A DNA stretch of 64,000 nt from an uncultured Acidobacteriota bacterium. Lineage in GTDB: Bacteria > Acidobacteriota > Blastocatellia > RBC074. The translations under genes and the position numbers were made by a program. The notes beneath the pieces are model-generated. The model ran no database searches and was not told the DNA's origin. It saw only the letters and a list, made by a program, of their open reading frames with translations. Below are positions 30,539 through 38,598 of this stretch, piece by piece (positions within the stretch are counted from its first letter, which is position 1; the number at the start of each line of letters is the position of its first letter). The DNA is taken from the NCBI GenBank assembly GCA_902825875.1, contig CADECP010000021.1, forward strand, positions 66,523 to 130,522, given 5' to 3'.

Positions 30539-30763
30539 GAGTCAGTACCGCGACCGGTAGGGAGCGCCAACCAAGAACGCTTGCTAACGCGCAATGAGAT
30601 TAAGGCAAGGGAATTGCTTGTGGCTTGGTGGGACAGGTTCGTAACCTGTCCCACTGCTTCAGCAGCACAAATTTCCTATGGGACAGGTTAAGAACCTGTC
30701 CCACCGCTTCTCTGCAAATTGCTTGCCTTAATCTCATTGTGCTACCGCGCGTGGTACTGACTC
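30539..30763. repeat. composite nested palindromic element (MITE/REP-like)
   Basis: A 225-base element with 11-bp terminal inverted repeats, GAGTCAGTACC (30539-30549) and GGTACTGACTC (30753-30763). Inside are an 18-bp perfect inverted repeat CAATGAGATTAAGGCAAG (30592-30609) with its complement at 30722-30739, and two smaller palindromes with TGGGACAGGTT arms at 30628-30654 and 30679-30703. It fills the gap between the acyltransferase and dehydratase genes, has no coding potential, and shares its tip with the repeat at 7379-7446. Confidence 0.88.
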
Positions 30764-30770
30764 GTCGAGG

Positions 30771-32492
30771 TTAATGGGATTCACGTGGAATTTCAGCGCC
30801 GCTGTGTCCAACCAGAAAATCGAAGTCTGCTCCCTGATCGGCCTGCATCACGTGGTCAACGTAAAGTTTGTAATAACCGCGATTGAATGCCGAAGTCGGC
30901 GCTTGCCAGTTGGCGCGTCTGGCCGCCAGTTCTTCGTCAGAAACTTCCAGATGCAGCTTACGACCCGCCACGTCCAATTGGATGTAATCGCCGTTTTCCA
31001 CCAAAGCCAACGGCCCGCCGGTTGCTGCTTCGGGCGCAACGTGCAGCACGACGGTTCCATAAGCAGTGCCGCTCATGCGCGCGTCGGAGATGCGAATCAT
31101 GTCGGTAACGCCTTTTTTCAGAATCTTTTCTGGCAATCCGAAGTTGCCGACTTCGGCCATTCCCGGATAACCGCGCGGCCCGCAATTTTTCAATACCAGA
31201 ATGCAGCTTTCGTCCACGTCCAGGTTCGGATCGTCCACGCGAGCGTTGTAATCTTCGATGTTTTCAAAGACCACGGCGCGACCGCGATGTTGCATCAACT
31301 CCGGCGTTGCCGCCGAAGGTTTAATCACAGATCCGTTCGGACAAAGGTTTCCGCCCAGAACTGCCAAACCGCCCTGCTTCATCAAAGGTTCATCGAAAGG
31401 TTTAATCACGTCGCGGTTGTAACAGGGAGCGTTCGCGGTGTTTTCGCCGATGGTTTTGCCGTTGACAGTCATAGCGTCGCGGTTGATCAAATCGCCGAGT
31501 TCACGAATGACCGCCGGAACTCCGCCCGCGTAATAAAAATCTTCCATCAGGTATTTTCCCGAAGGCATCAGGTTGACCAGACACGGCACGTCGCGGCCAA
31601 GCGCGTCAAAATCGCTGAGTTTGAAATCAATTCCCAGCCGTCCGGCCAACGCCAGCAAATGCACAACAGCGTTGGTCGAACCGCCGATGGCTCCGACAAC
31701 GCGCACTGCGTTTTCAAACGCCTGCCGAGTCAGAATTTTCGACATTCGCAAATCTTCGTGAACCATTTCGACCGCGCGACGACCAGCCATGTGAGCCAGC
31801 GCGTATCGCCGTGCATCCACAGCCGGAATCGCCGCGTTCATGGGCATTCCCATCCCCAACGATTCGACTACGCTCGCCATAGTCGAAGCCGTGCCCATCG
31901 TCATGCAGTGGCCTGCTGAACGGCTCATGCAGCTTTCGGCTTCCTGAAAATCGCACAGAGGCATGATGCCTGCGCGGACTTCTTCACTGAACTTCCAGAC
32001 GTTTGTGCCGGAGCCAATGTCTTCGCCGCGGAATTTGCCGTTGAGCATCGCTCCGCCTGAAATCGCCAACGTAGGCAAATCGCAACTGGCCGCTCCCATC
32101 AAACAGGCCGGAGTTGTTTTGTCGCATCCGACCAGCAGCACAACGCCGTCAATCGGATTGGCGCGTATGGTTTCTTCAACGTCCATGCTGGCCAGATTAC
32201 GAAAGAGCATCGCAGTCGGGCGCATCAGGTTTTCACCTAAAGACATAACGGGAAATTCCATTGGGAATCCGCCCGCTTCGTAAATGCCGCGTTTGACGTG
32301 TTCGGCGATTTTGCGGAAATGGCCATTGCACGGCGTCAGTTCAGACCACGTGTTGCATATACCAATGACCGGACGACCATCGAACAAATGATCGGGATAG
32401 CCCTGATTTTTCGTCCAGCTACGATGGATGAAGCCGCCTTTGTCGGTCGGCCCAAACCAATGAGAACTACGATATTTTTTTTGTTGAGACAT
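30771..32492 (-). CDS. IlvD/Edd-family sugar-acid dehydratase (arabonate/xylonate type)
   Basis: About 573 residues. The Fe-S cysteines sit in VGCDKTTPACLMGAASCDLP and the region SRSAGHCMTMGTASTMASV; PSGKYLMEDFYYAGG and MIRISDARMSGTAYGTVVLHV are catalytic-domain blocks. The N-terminus (KYRSSHWFGPTDKGGFIHRSW) resembles L-arabonate or D-xylonate dehydratases more than the IlvD of branched-chain synthesis. The ATG at 32492 is chosen because the protein then begins like the family; the frame extends 25 codons further with no homology. AAGGA abuts this ATG, so initiation is unusual. Confidence 0.85.
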   Translation of the reverse strand: MSQQKKYRSSHWFGPTDKGGFIHRSWTKNQGYPDHLFDGRPVIGICNTWSELTPCNGHFRKIAEHVKRGIYEAGGFPMEFPVMSLGENLMRPTAMLFRNLASMDVEETIRANPIDGVVLLVGCDKTTPACLMGAASCDLPTLAISGGAMLNGKFRGEDIGSGTNVWKFSEEVRAGIMPLCDFQEAESCMSRSAGHCMTMGTASTMASVVESLGMGMPMNAAIPAVDARRYALAHMAGRRAVEMVHEDLRMSKILTRQAFENAVRVVGAIGGSTNAVVHLLALAGRLGIDFKLSDFDALGRDVPCLVNLMPSGKYLMEDFYYAGGVPAVIRELGDLINRDAMTVNGKTIGENTANAPCYNRDVIKPFDEPLMKQGGLAVLGGNLCPNGSVIKPSAATPELMQHRGRAVVFENIEDYNARVDDPNLDVDESCILVLKNCGPRGYPGMAEVGNFGLPEKILKKGVTDMIRISDARMSGTAYGTVVLHVAPEAATGGPLALVENGDYIQLDVAGRKLHLEVSDEELAARRANWQAPTSAFNRGYYKLYVDHVMQADQGADFDFLVGHSGAEIPRESH

Positions 32493-32604
32493 TCCTTGCT
32501 CGCTTTTGAATGGAGTGGTGGCGTGAAAAGCCGCGACAAGTATAACCAGCCATCTCTGTCTGTCCATTTTTCATCCTGCAAAACTGCCTGAAATAGTTTC
32601 CCGG

Positions 32605-32633
32605 TTGACAATTTACAGGGACGCGAGTATCTT
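32605..32633 (+). promoter_or_regulatory. sigma-70-type promoter of the marR gene
   Basis: A perfect TTGACA at 32605-32610, a 17-base spacer, then TATCTT at 32628-32633. Transcription would start near 32639-32641, only three to five bases before the marR ATG at 32644, giving an almost leaderless message. It lies between divergent genes, a natural place for autoregulation by the MarR protein. The call rests on consensus match and spacing. Confidence 0.6.
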
Positions 32634-32643
32634 CCGCGCCACG

Positions 32644-33081
32644 ATGACGAAGAAAGTGAAAATCACACCGAGCGTGGCCGAACAAGCGTTGATCCGATTA
32701 ATGCGGGTTGGCGACCGGTTGTGGCGCGAATCGGACAACCGGTTCGGACAATGGGGGCTGACAGACAATCATTACAACGTGCTTCGCATCCTGAACGGAG
32801 CCAGCCAACCAATTTCGCAATCGGAGATCGGGCGCAAAATGCTGTCATCGCGCGCCAATGTCACCAAGTTGGTGGATGTGTTGGAACAGCGCAAATTCGT
32901 CAGGCGACTGGCTTGCGGCGACAGACGGGTGAATCTGGTGGAATTGACTGACGAGGGCGCAAAATTCATCGAAGAAACTTTGCCCGTTGTTATCGGCGCG
33001 GCCAACGAGAAAATGAAACCGCTGGCGCGCGAAGAACAGAAAACCCTTTTCACTCTGCTCGGCAAATTGCTTGGGGAGTGA
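32644..33081 (+). CDS. MarR-family transcriptional regulator
   Basis: 145 residues with a winged helix: NHYNVLRILNGASQPISQSEIG, then RKMLSSRANVTKLVDVLEQRKFVRRLACGDRRVNLVELTDEG, the recognition helix and wing. MarR proteins bind palindromic operators as dimers and respond to phenolic or oxidative signals. No purine-rich site precedes the ATG, consistent with a near-leaderless transcript. The following doxX and pirin genes are likely part of its regulon, and the divergent dehydratase gene could be too. Confidence 0.9.
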   Translation: MTKKVKITPSVAEQALIRLMRVGDRLWRESDNRFGQWGLTDNHYNVLRILNGASQPISQSEIGRKMLSSRANVTKLVDVLEQRKFVRRLACGDRRVNLVELTDEGAKFIEETLPVVIGAANEKMKPLAREEQKTLFTLLGKLLGE

Positions 33082-33150
33082 AAAATTTTTGCCCTGATTG
33101 TTAATCAAGAAACAATCAATTGGTAAACAGTAAAAAACGAGGAGAAAAAA

Positions 33151-33597
33151 ATGATTCGCAAACTTTTGGCAACGAATGACGACATTCTGCAATTGATCCT
33201 GCGGCTGACTTTGGGCATTGTGATTTTTCCGCACGGAGCGCAAAAACTGTTGGGATGGTTTGGCGGTGGCGGATTCAGCGCAACGATGGAGGGAATGACC
33301 GGAATGGGGTTGCCCGGCGTAATCGTCTTTCTGGTAATCGTGGCTGAATTTTTTGGCTCGTTGGGATTGATTACCGGATTCCTGACGCGGTTCAGTGCGT
33401 TTGGCATTTCGGTGGTGATGCTTGGTGCGATTGCCGCTGTCCACGCCAAAGTCGGTTTTTTCATGAACTGGATGGGGCAGCAACAAGGCGAAGGTTTTGA
33501 ATACCATTTGCTGGTTCTGGGCATTGCGCTGGCGTTGATGATTCGCGGCGGCGGAGCCTTTTCGGTGGATGGCGCTTTACAAGGCAGCAAGTCGTAA
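33151..33597 (+). CDS. DoxX-family membrane protein
   Basis: 148 residues, four membrane helices: LILRLTLGIVIFPHGAQKLLGWFGG, the typical DoxX opening, then LPGVIVFLVIVAEFFGSLGLI, GFLTRFSAFGISVVMLGAI and a final LVLGIALALMIRGGGAFSVD. DoxX-like proteins are linked to redox or thiol stress; the exact reaction is not established for this subgroup. GAGGAGAAAAAAA gives a strong ribosome-binding site. It lies 69 bases after marR and 32 before the pirin gene, in one orientation. Confidence 0.9.
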   Translation: MIRKLLATNDDILQLILRLTLGIVIFPHGAQKLLGWFGGGGFSATMEGMTGMGLPGVIVFLVIVAEFFGSLGLITGFLTRFSAFGISVVMLGAIAAVHAKVGFFMNWMGQQQGEGFEYHLLVLGIALALMIRGGGAFSVDGALQGSKS

Positions 33598-33629
33598 TTC
33601 TCAATAGGTCTAAACAAGAGGGGGATTTC

Positions 33630-34325
33630 ATGCAAATCATCAAAGCGAAAGATCGGTTTCATTTGGACGGCGGATGGCTTTCGGCTTACTGGCTGTTCAG
33701 CTTCGACAGTTATTACGACCCGGCGAACATGAGTTTTGGGCCGCTCAGAGTTTTCAATCACGACACGATTGCAGGCGGCGGAGGCTTTCCCACGCATCCG
33801 CATCGGGAAATGGAAATCGTCACTTACGTGCTGGAAGGCGCGCTGGCTCACAAAGACAGCACAGGCGGCGAAGGCTTGATCCACGCCAGCGAAGTCCAAC
33901 GCATGACCGCCGGAACCGGAATTCGCCATTCTGAATTCAACGCTTCGCCAACCGATTCGGCAAAGTTGATGCAGATTTGGGTTTTGCCGGAACGCGCCGG
34001 GCTGACGCCTTCTTACGAACAGAAACAGTTCACGATTGAGCAGCGAACAGGCGTGTTGCTGCCGATTGCTTCAGGACAGGACGTGCCGGGCGGAGTGAAG
34101 ATTCATCAAGACACGACGTTTTACGTTTCCCGGCTGAGAATCGTTGACAGCGTCGCTCACGAATTGAAAGCCGGTCGCCGAGCGTTTCTGTACGTCATCG
34201 AAGGCGAAGTTGCGCTGAACGGCGAAACTTTGAGCGCAGGTGATCAGGCGCGAATCACCGAAGCAAGCATATTGAATCTGTCGGCTTCACAAGAAAGCGA
34301 GATCATTTTGATTGACCTGCCTTGA
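33630..34325 (+). CDS. pirin-family bicupin protein
   Basis: 231 residues. The N-terminal cupin has FPTHPHREMEIVTYVLEGALAHKDS and GEGLIHASEVQRMTAGTGIRHSEFN, supplying the His, His, His and Glu metal ligands of YhhW-type quercetinases and pirins. A second cupin begins near 140. Some relatives oxidise quercetin; others only bind metal. The 3' end overlaps the converging cysteine-rich gene by 23 bases. Confidence 0.92.
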   Translation: MQIIKAKDRFHLDGGWLSAYWLFSFDSYYDPANMSFGPLRVFNHDTIAGGGGFPTHPHREMEIVTYVLEGALAHKDSTGGEGLIHASEVQRMTAGTGIRHSEFNASPTDSAKLMQIWVLPERAGLTPSYEQKQFTIEQRTGVLLPIASGQDVPGGVKIHQDTTFYVSRLRIVDSVAHELKAGRRAFLYVIEGEVALNGETLSAGDQARITEASILNLSASQESEIILIDLP

Positions 34326-34986
34326 ACAAGGCTGCTGTGTTTTCCGATTGTTCCTGCTCGCGCCAGATTCGGCGAAGTTCCAACACTTCGTCGGTCAGCG
34401 CGAGCAGTTTTTCTTTGATGGTTTCGCCATTCAAGTCGGGCGGTTGTGGATACCGGGATGGCAACATCAGCGGACGAATCGGTTCGCGCGCTTCGGCGGG
34501 AACGCGCGTAATCATTTCGTAGATGGGGAATTCGGCCACGCCGAGTTCACACTTGATCCATTTCAGTGCGCGCGCGGTGTCGGCGTTGCATTCGGCAATT
34601 GCATTCAGCAACGCACTGCAAACAAATGTCGTGCAGAAAACCGTCTTGCCGAATTTGTTGTTTGGATCGCATCCCGCCGCACCCATCACGCGGCAAGTCG
34701 GCGGACAGCAACCGGTTCCTTGTTGATGGCAACGCGCGCAAATGTCGAAAACTCCGCTGGCGGTAAAAAACCTATCCAGCAATGAAATCAATTCCAGGCG
34801 CGTGATGCCTTCATCGGTTGCGAGTTTGGTTTGCAGCCGTTTTCGTTCGGCTCGCGCGCAAGCGACGCAGAGCAGAACTTCTTCTGGTTTGTGGGATTGA
34901 TCCGCCGAATCAAAGCTGATGTGTTGATAATGCCGCGCGCGTTCGGCTCCGCAATAAGCGCAGGTTGAGTTGTTCGCAAGGTTCAT
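34303..34986 (-). CDS. unrecognised 14-cysteine protein
   Basis: 227 residues from the ATG at 34986. Two CxxC pairs near the N-terminus (Cys9/12 and Cys40/43) look like a zinc ribbon. A second cluster follows: CARCHQQGTGCCPPTCRV, GCDPNNKFGK and FCTTFVC, with cysteines 83, 86, 93, 94, 98, 106, 118, 123, 133 and 146. The C-terminal 70 residues are a plain helical stretch ending in EQEQSENTAAL. I do not recognise the family; metal or Fe-S binding is inferred from cysteine spacing. It follows a lipase-like gene by eight bases. Confidence 0.7.
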   Translation of the reverse strand: MNLANNSTCAYCGAERARHYQHISFDSADQSHKPEEVLLCVACARAERKRLQTKLATDEGITRLELISLLDRFFTASGVFDICARCHQQGTGCCPPTCRVMGAAGCDPNNKFGKTVFCTTFVCSALLNAIAECNADTARALKWIKCELGVAEFPIYEMITRVPAEAREPIRPLMLPSRYPQPPDLNGETIKEKLLALTDEVLELRRIWREQEQSENTAALFKAGQSK

Positions 34987-34994
34987 CAAACGAC

Positions 34995-35936
34995 CTAACT
35001 CCGTGCGTCCAGCAATTTGACGATTGCGTTCATCCAGTCAATCAAATGCTCTGTGACTTCTTCGCGGTTGAGTTCGTTCAGGGTTTCGTGGCGGGCTTGG
35101 GGAAAGATGCGATAGCTGACTTTTTCCAAACCGTGCGAACGATAGTATTCAGCCAACGCCGTCGAACCGCGACCTTCACCGTTGGCGGTGTCGCGCGAAC
35201 CGGAAAACAAATAAATCGGCAGTTGTTTTGGGACGCGCGCGCGAAATTCCGGTTTGGCGGCATCGGTGACGGCGTCCAGAACATCCAGCCACAATTGCGT
35301 CGAACACAAAAAACCGCACATCGAATCGGCGATGTATTTGTCCACTTCGGCTTCGTCGCGCGACAACCAGTCGAACGAAGTCCGGTTCGGTCGAAATGGC
35401 TTGTTGAACGCATCGAAAGTCAGGTTGTTAATCAGTTCGCTTTTGCCGCATTTGCCCAATCGCCAGCGTTCGATTTTGGCGATGAGTTTGCCGACGTGAA
35501 CCAACGGAGTGACCAGACCATTCGCGCCGGACATGGCTACGGCATCAAACAAATCTCGCGTTGCCAGATGCTGCGCCACCAGCGAACCCAGACTGTGGCC
35601 GAACAAAATTATTCGATGGCCGAAAAATTCGTTGCGTTCCAGCCGCACCAATTCTTCGATGTCTTTCAGGATTCGTTGCCAGCCGTTTTGGTCGCCGAAA
35701 TGACCAACGTCAACAGCCGATTGGGCAGTTTTACCGTGTCCGCGGTAATCATTTGCGAAAACGACAAAACCATTTTCAGTCAGCGTTTCGGCCAGACGTT
35801 CATAACGCCCGCCGTGTTCAGCCATTCCGTGAGCGATGTGAACGACGGCTTTGCCTATGCCAACATCCGGTTGCCAGCGATAAACAAACAGCTTCGCGCC
35901 ATCGTCGGTAGTAAAAGTGAAATGATTTTCCTTCAT
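34995..35936 (-). CDS. monoacylglycerol-lipase-like alpha/beta hydrolase
   Basis: 313 residues. Serine hydrolase of the lysophospholipase/MGLL group: VVHIAHGMAEHGGRYERLAE has the oxyanion HG, YRGHGKTAQSA the conserved turn, and LFGHSLGSLVAQ the nucleophile elbow GHSLG. SGSRDTANGEG supplies the acid region and QARHETLNE the catalytic histidine. The substrate is likely a mono-acyl lipid. The ATG overlaps the stop of the lysoplasmalogenase gene (ATGA), so translation of the two is probably coupled. Confidence 0.9.
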   Translation of the reverse strand: MKENHFTFTTDDGAKLFVYRWQPDVGIGKAVVHIAHGMAEHGGRYERLAETLTENGFVVFANDYRGHGKTAQSAVDVGHFGDQNGWQRILKDIEELVRLERNEFFGHRIILFGHSLGSLVAQHLATRDLFDAVAMSGANGLVTPLVHVGKLIAKIERWRLGKCGKSELINNLTFDAFNKPFRPNRTSFDWLSRDEAEVDKYIADSMCGFLCSTQLWLDVLDAVTDAAKPEFRARVPKQLPIYLFSGSRDTANGEGRGSTALAEYYRSHGLEKVSYRIFPQARHETLNELNREEVTEHLIDWMNAIVKLLDARS

Positions 35937-36658
35937 CGTTCGCTCAATTTTTCCCGCAAAAATCCGATGGCAATGCCGTACTGCCCCAGATAGTAAGTCG
36001 CCCAGATCAAATACTCAGCAAAAGGCACGGGCGATTTGAACCGACCTGCGGCAATCATCGAATCTGAAATCATAAACAGCACAGCGCCGACCCAGACATA
36101 CGGTTTGGAAAAATCGGCCAGGATGCTGGAAACCACCATGACCGTGATGGCGCAGATGTACACCATCACCGGTTTGGCCATCGCGCCCAAATCCGGCGCC
36201 AACCAGTTCGATAACAACAAACTGGAAATCAGCATCGCCGCCGTCAACGCCAATTGCCTACCGTTTGGGTGCAAAGGTCGCGGCCAATTCCGCACAAACA
36301 GCAAAATGTAAATGAAGTGCGCGACCAGAAATGACACCAAACCTTGAACAAAGTAATTCCCAGGCAGATCAAGGAAGATGTCGCCCAAACAGGAAAAGCT
36401 GAGCGCCATTCCCAAAATCAAATTGTCGCGGTCGCGCAACCACCCAAGTCCAGACGGTCTGGCTTCGCGCAACAGTTTGAACGCCAGCGCGGCCAGCGGA
36501 GCGATGCTCAAGGCTTTGATGGCGATGCTGCCGGGAAATGGCTGAACGCTTTGCGTCGCCAGATACACCGCGCCGCAAGCTATGGAAAGCAGTAACAACC
36601 ATTTGTCCGCTTCGCCAAACCCGCGCAAACGGCCAAACGTCAAAACGTCTGTGTTCAT
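35933..36658 (-). CDS. lysoplasmalogenase-like membrane protein (YhhN family)
   Basis: 241 residues with about eight membrane helices, among them LILGMALSFSCLGDIFLDLP and FLVAHFIYILLFVRNW. The GDIFLDLP and AHxxY positions, and WVGAVLFMISDSMIAAG further on, match the YhhN/TMEM86 family, which hydrolyses the vinyl-ether bond of lysoplasmalogens in eukaryotic members. The ATG at 36658 has AGAGG upstream; the frame is open for 60 more residues without such a site. It leads a three-gene unit with a lipase and a cysteine-rich protein. Confidence 0.85.
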   Translation of the reverse strand: MNTDVLTFGRLRGFGEADKWLLLLSIACGAVYLATQSVQPFPGSIAIKALSIAPLAALAFKLLREARPSGLGWLRDRDNLILGMALSFSCLGDIFLDLPGNYFVQGLVSFLVAHFIYILLFVRNWPRPLHPNGRQLALTAAMLISSLLLSNWLAPDLGAMAKPVMVYICAITVMVVSSILADFSKPYVWVGAVLFMISDSMIAAGRFKSPVPFAEYLIWATYYLGQYGIAIGFLREKLSER

Positions 36659-36745
36659 TGGCAAACCTCTATGCTGATTGAATGAAAGGTGTAAAGCGGC
36701 GGGATGATACCAGCGGGTTAAGGTTTTTGGCGAGCGGTGAGTTTT

Positions 36746-36775
36746 GGACTGCTGCGATCTGAACCGCAGCAGTCC
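36746..36775. terminator. hairpin beyond the DUF1579-like gene
   Basis: Perfect 11-bp stem GGACTGCTGCG (36746-36756) and CGCAGCAGTCC (36765-36775) with an eight-base loop, seven bases beyond the stop of the minus-strand gene. No T-run follows on the minus strand. Confidence 0.55.
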
Positions 36776-36782
36776 GGCAGGG

Positions 36783-37322
36783 TTATTTCTTGCGAGCGTA
36801 CAAACCGTCGAATGCCGTGCTCCAGGTTTTTCCGTCATCCTGCGATTGTTCCCAGTGTTGACGGACTTTGTCTTTTTCCAGCGGATGCCATGTGATTCGC
36901 TGAATCGCTTTTTTGCCGTTGCTAAAAGTTTCGCCGGTCAATTGCATCACGCCGTTTTTGAATTCGCCATACAACTCCAACACATTGCCGGAATTGTCCA
37001 CCCAGGTTTGTTGCCATTTGCCGCGAGCGGCGTTGAACAGGTTGAAGCTTTTACCGGTGCCACCTTTGGCTCCCGTCCAATTTTCCAGCAACACGCAATC
37101 ACCCAAAATCAATTGAATCGAATTTGTTCCGGCGGGTTTGCCGCCAACGGTCACGTCCCAATCGCCCAGCCAAAAATCGAACTGGCGATGTTCGGACATC
37201 GAACACGGTTTGGTCGGTTTCGATGGCGCAGTGGAATTGGTTGACGTTTGCGCCAACGCGCTTTGCAAAAACGCCGCCACCATCAAAGACAAAAGCACTG
37301 ACTTCAAAAACTGTCGAGACAT
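36783..37322 (-). CDS. secreted DUF1579-like protein
   Basis: 179 residues, signal peptide SVLLSLMVAAFLQSALAQ. The mature part begins HRQFDFWLGDWDVTVGGKPAG and continues NWTGAKGGTGKSFNLFNAARGKWQQTWVDNSG, the pattern of lipocalin-like DUF1579 and related proteins (FDFWxGxWxV, WxxxxVD). Function unknown; a calyx binding a hydrophobic ligand is the usual guess. The ATG at 37322 has GGAG ten bases upstream. No operon partner is obvious. Confidence 0.75.
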   Translation of the reverse strand: MSRQFLKSVLLSLMVAAFLQSALAQTSTNSTAPSKPTKPCSMSEHRQFDFWLGDWDVTVGGKPAGTNSIQLILGDCVLLENWTGAKGGTGKSFNLFNAARGKWQQTWVDNSGNVLELYGEFKNGVMQLTGETFSNGKKAIQRITWHPLEKDKVRQHWEQSQDDGKTWSTAFDGLYARKK

Positions 37323-37415
37323 AAATTTTGATCTCCTTCGGTTTGAGTTTGGGTCGCGCGCCACGAAGTTTGGCTGAGGCAAACGAAAATGTCTTCAACA
37401 GATTGTAAAAAGCCA

Positions 37416-37447
37416 CAAAGGCGCTGAAGAGTGATTCAACGCCTTTG
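37416..37447 (-). terminator. rho-independent terminator of the gene ending at 37478
   Basis: On the minus strand, CAAAGGCGTTGAA and TTCAGCGCCTTTG form a 13-bp stem with one mismatch, followed by TGGCTTTTTAC. It lies 30 bases past the stop, with a T-run in the correct direction. Confidence 0.8.
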
Positions 37448-37477
37448 CATCCTGATGAAGTGATTGAAGTGGAAGAA

Positions 37478-38041
37478 CTATCGGCAGGTTCCATTCAGTC
37501 TGGCCAAAATTTGCGCCAAGACTCGCATGTCCTGATTCCGCTCTTCGGAATCGGGCGGCAAAATTGCTACGACATCACATTGGCTGAATAAAGTTTCCAG
37601 CGACGATGCCGGAGAAATGATCGCACCGGTACTCAGTTTGACTGGTTGGAAATCTACTCCGTAACAGCCGATGCTGCTTTTGACGGCGCTGTAAACCGAA
37701 AACAATGGCGTCAACGCCATGCTCAATTGCGCGGTGACATATTGCCGGTTGAATTCCGCCAACGGCGAAGTAGAAGGATTTCGCAACGTAAGCAGAATGG
37801 TGTTGACGCTGGTCACTTCAACCGGATGATTCAGATTGACGCCGCTGATCAAAATGTCGCGTGGAAAGAATTTCAGGCGGCGGTAATTCAAAAGAAAGTA
37901 GGCGGTGGAGCGCAAGCAAATCCGCGAACCGCATTGCAACTCGTTGTCTTGCGATTGAGCATTAACGCTCGCGTTTGTTTGAAAAATCGTCGGCGTCAAA
38001 ACAAATAAAAATGTGAAAGCCAGAAGCAACAGCTTTTTCAT
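37478..38041 (-). CDS. secreted protein of unknown function
   Basis: 187 residues. A signal peptide (KKLLLLAFTFLFVLTPTIFQTNASVNAQ) is clear. The mature protein has four cysteines (LQCGSRICLRS, GCYGVDF, SQCDVVA) and a fifth at the C-terminus (NGTCR), and a FFPRDILISGVNLNHP stretch. I recognise no family. GGAGACCAAAGTC before the ATG at 38041 sets the start; the frame is open 30 codons further. It has its own terminator and stands alone. Confidence 0.65.
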   Translation of the reverse strand: MKKLLLLAFTFLFVLTPTIFQTNASVNAQSQDNELQCGSRICLRSTAYFLLNYRRLKFFPRDILISGVNLNHPVEVTSVNTILLTLRNPSTSPLAEFNRQYVTAQLSMALTPLFSVYSAVKSSIGCYGVDFQPVKLSTGAIISPASSLETLFSQCDVVAILPPDSEERNQDMRVLAQILARLNGTCR

Positions 38042-38325
38042 GACTTTGGTCTCCTTCGGTGAAACGAATGTGTGGTTTGAGCAACCGGCTGGCGGTTGAA
38101 AGCACTTTGCCTGACTGGCACCGGGTAACAAGCTGAATGCTAGGATTTGAACAGGGCGTGAATTTGACGGGCGGCAGTTTAGGCAGGCAGGAAAAGAGTG
38201 TCAACGCAGAAAAGCCGTCGCTTCAAAATCTAATGAAACGGATTTGATGTTTTCGTGGTAGAGCGTTCATCGGTTAGAATCCGGCTCGTTCAAATCTCAC
38301 CAGTTCATAAGAAGGAGTAACAACA

Positions 38326-38541
38326 GTGCGGAATTTTTTGGAAAGCCGATTGGGCAAAGAGATCGAAATTCAATGCCAGGGATTAACGCTGAATGGCAAA
38401 GTCGTTCGCGTCGAAGGCAACATCCTGCATTTGGAAAAAGATGATGAAACGGCCTACGTCAACATTGACAAGATTGTGGTCGTTTGGGATTCGCGTGAAA
38501 AGAAAGCGCAGGCTCCGGGATTTCTGGCCAAGACAAAATAA
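38326..38541 (+). CDS. small Sm-like/MM0924-like beta-barrel protein
   Basis: 71 residues starting at a GTG with AAGGAG nine bases upstream. The sequence LGKEIEIQCQGLTLNGKVVRVEGNILHLEK and YVNIDKIVVVWD alternates hydrophobic and polar residues like a five-strand Sm/LSm or similar small barrel. Such domains often bind RNA or form rings, but no family is certain here. A bidirectional hairpin follows 17 bases after the stop. The 284-base gap upstream shows no gene. Confidence 0.7.
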   Translation: MRNFLESRLGKEIEIQCQGLTLNGKVVRVEGNILHLEKDDETAYVNIDKIVVVWDSREKKAQAPGFLAKTK

Positions 38542-38558
38542 GTGCCAAGAAACGAAAA

Positions 38559-38589
38559 CGGCGGGACAATTTTTCAAACTGTCCCGCCG
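38559..38589. terminator. bidirectional hairpin terminator
   Basis: CGGCGGGACA (38559-38568) and TGTCCCGCCG (38580-38589) form a 10-bp stem with an A/T-rich loop between two converging genes; CACAATTTTC follows on the plus strand. Confidence 0.7.
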
Positions 38590-38598
38590 CACAATTTT

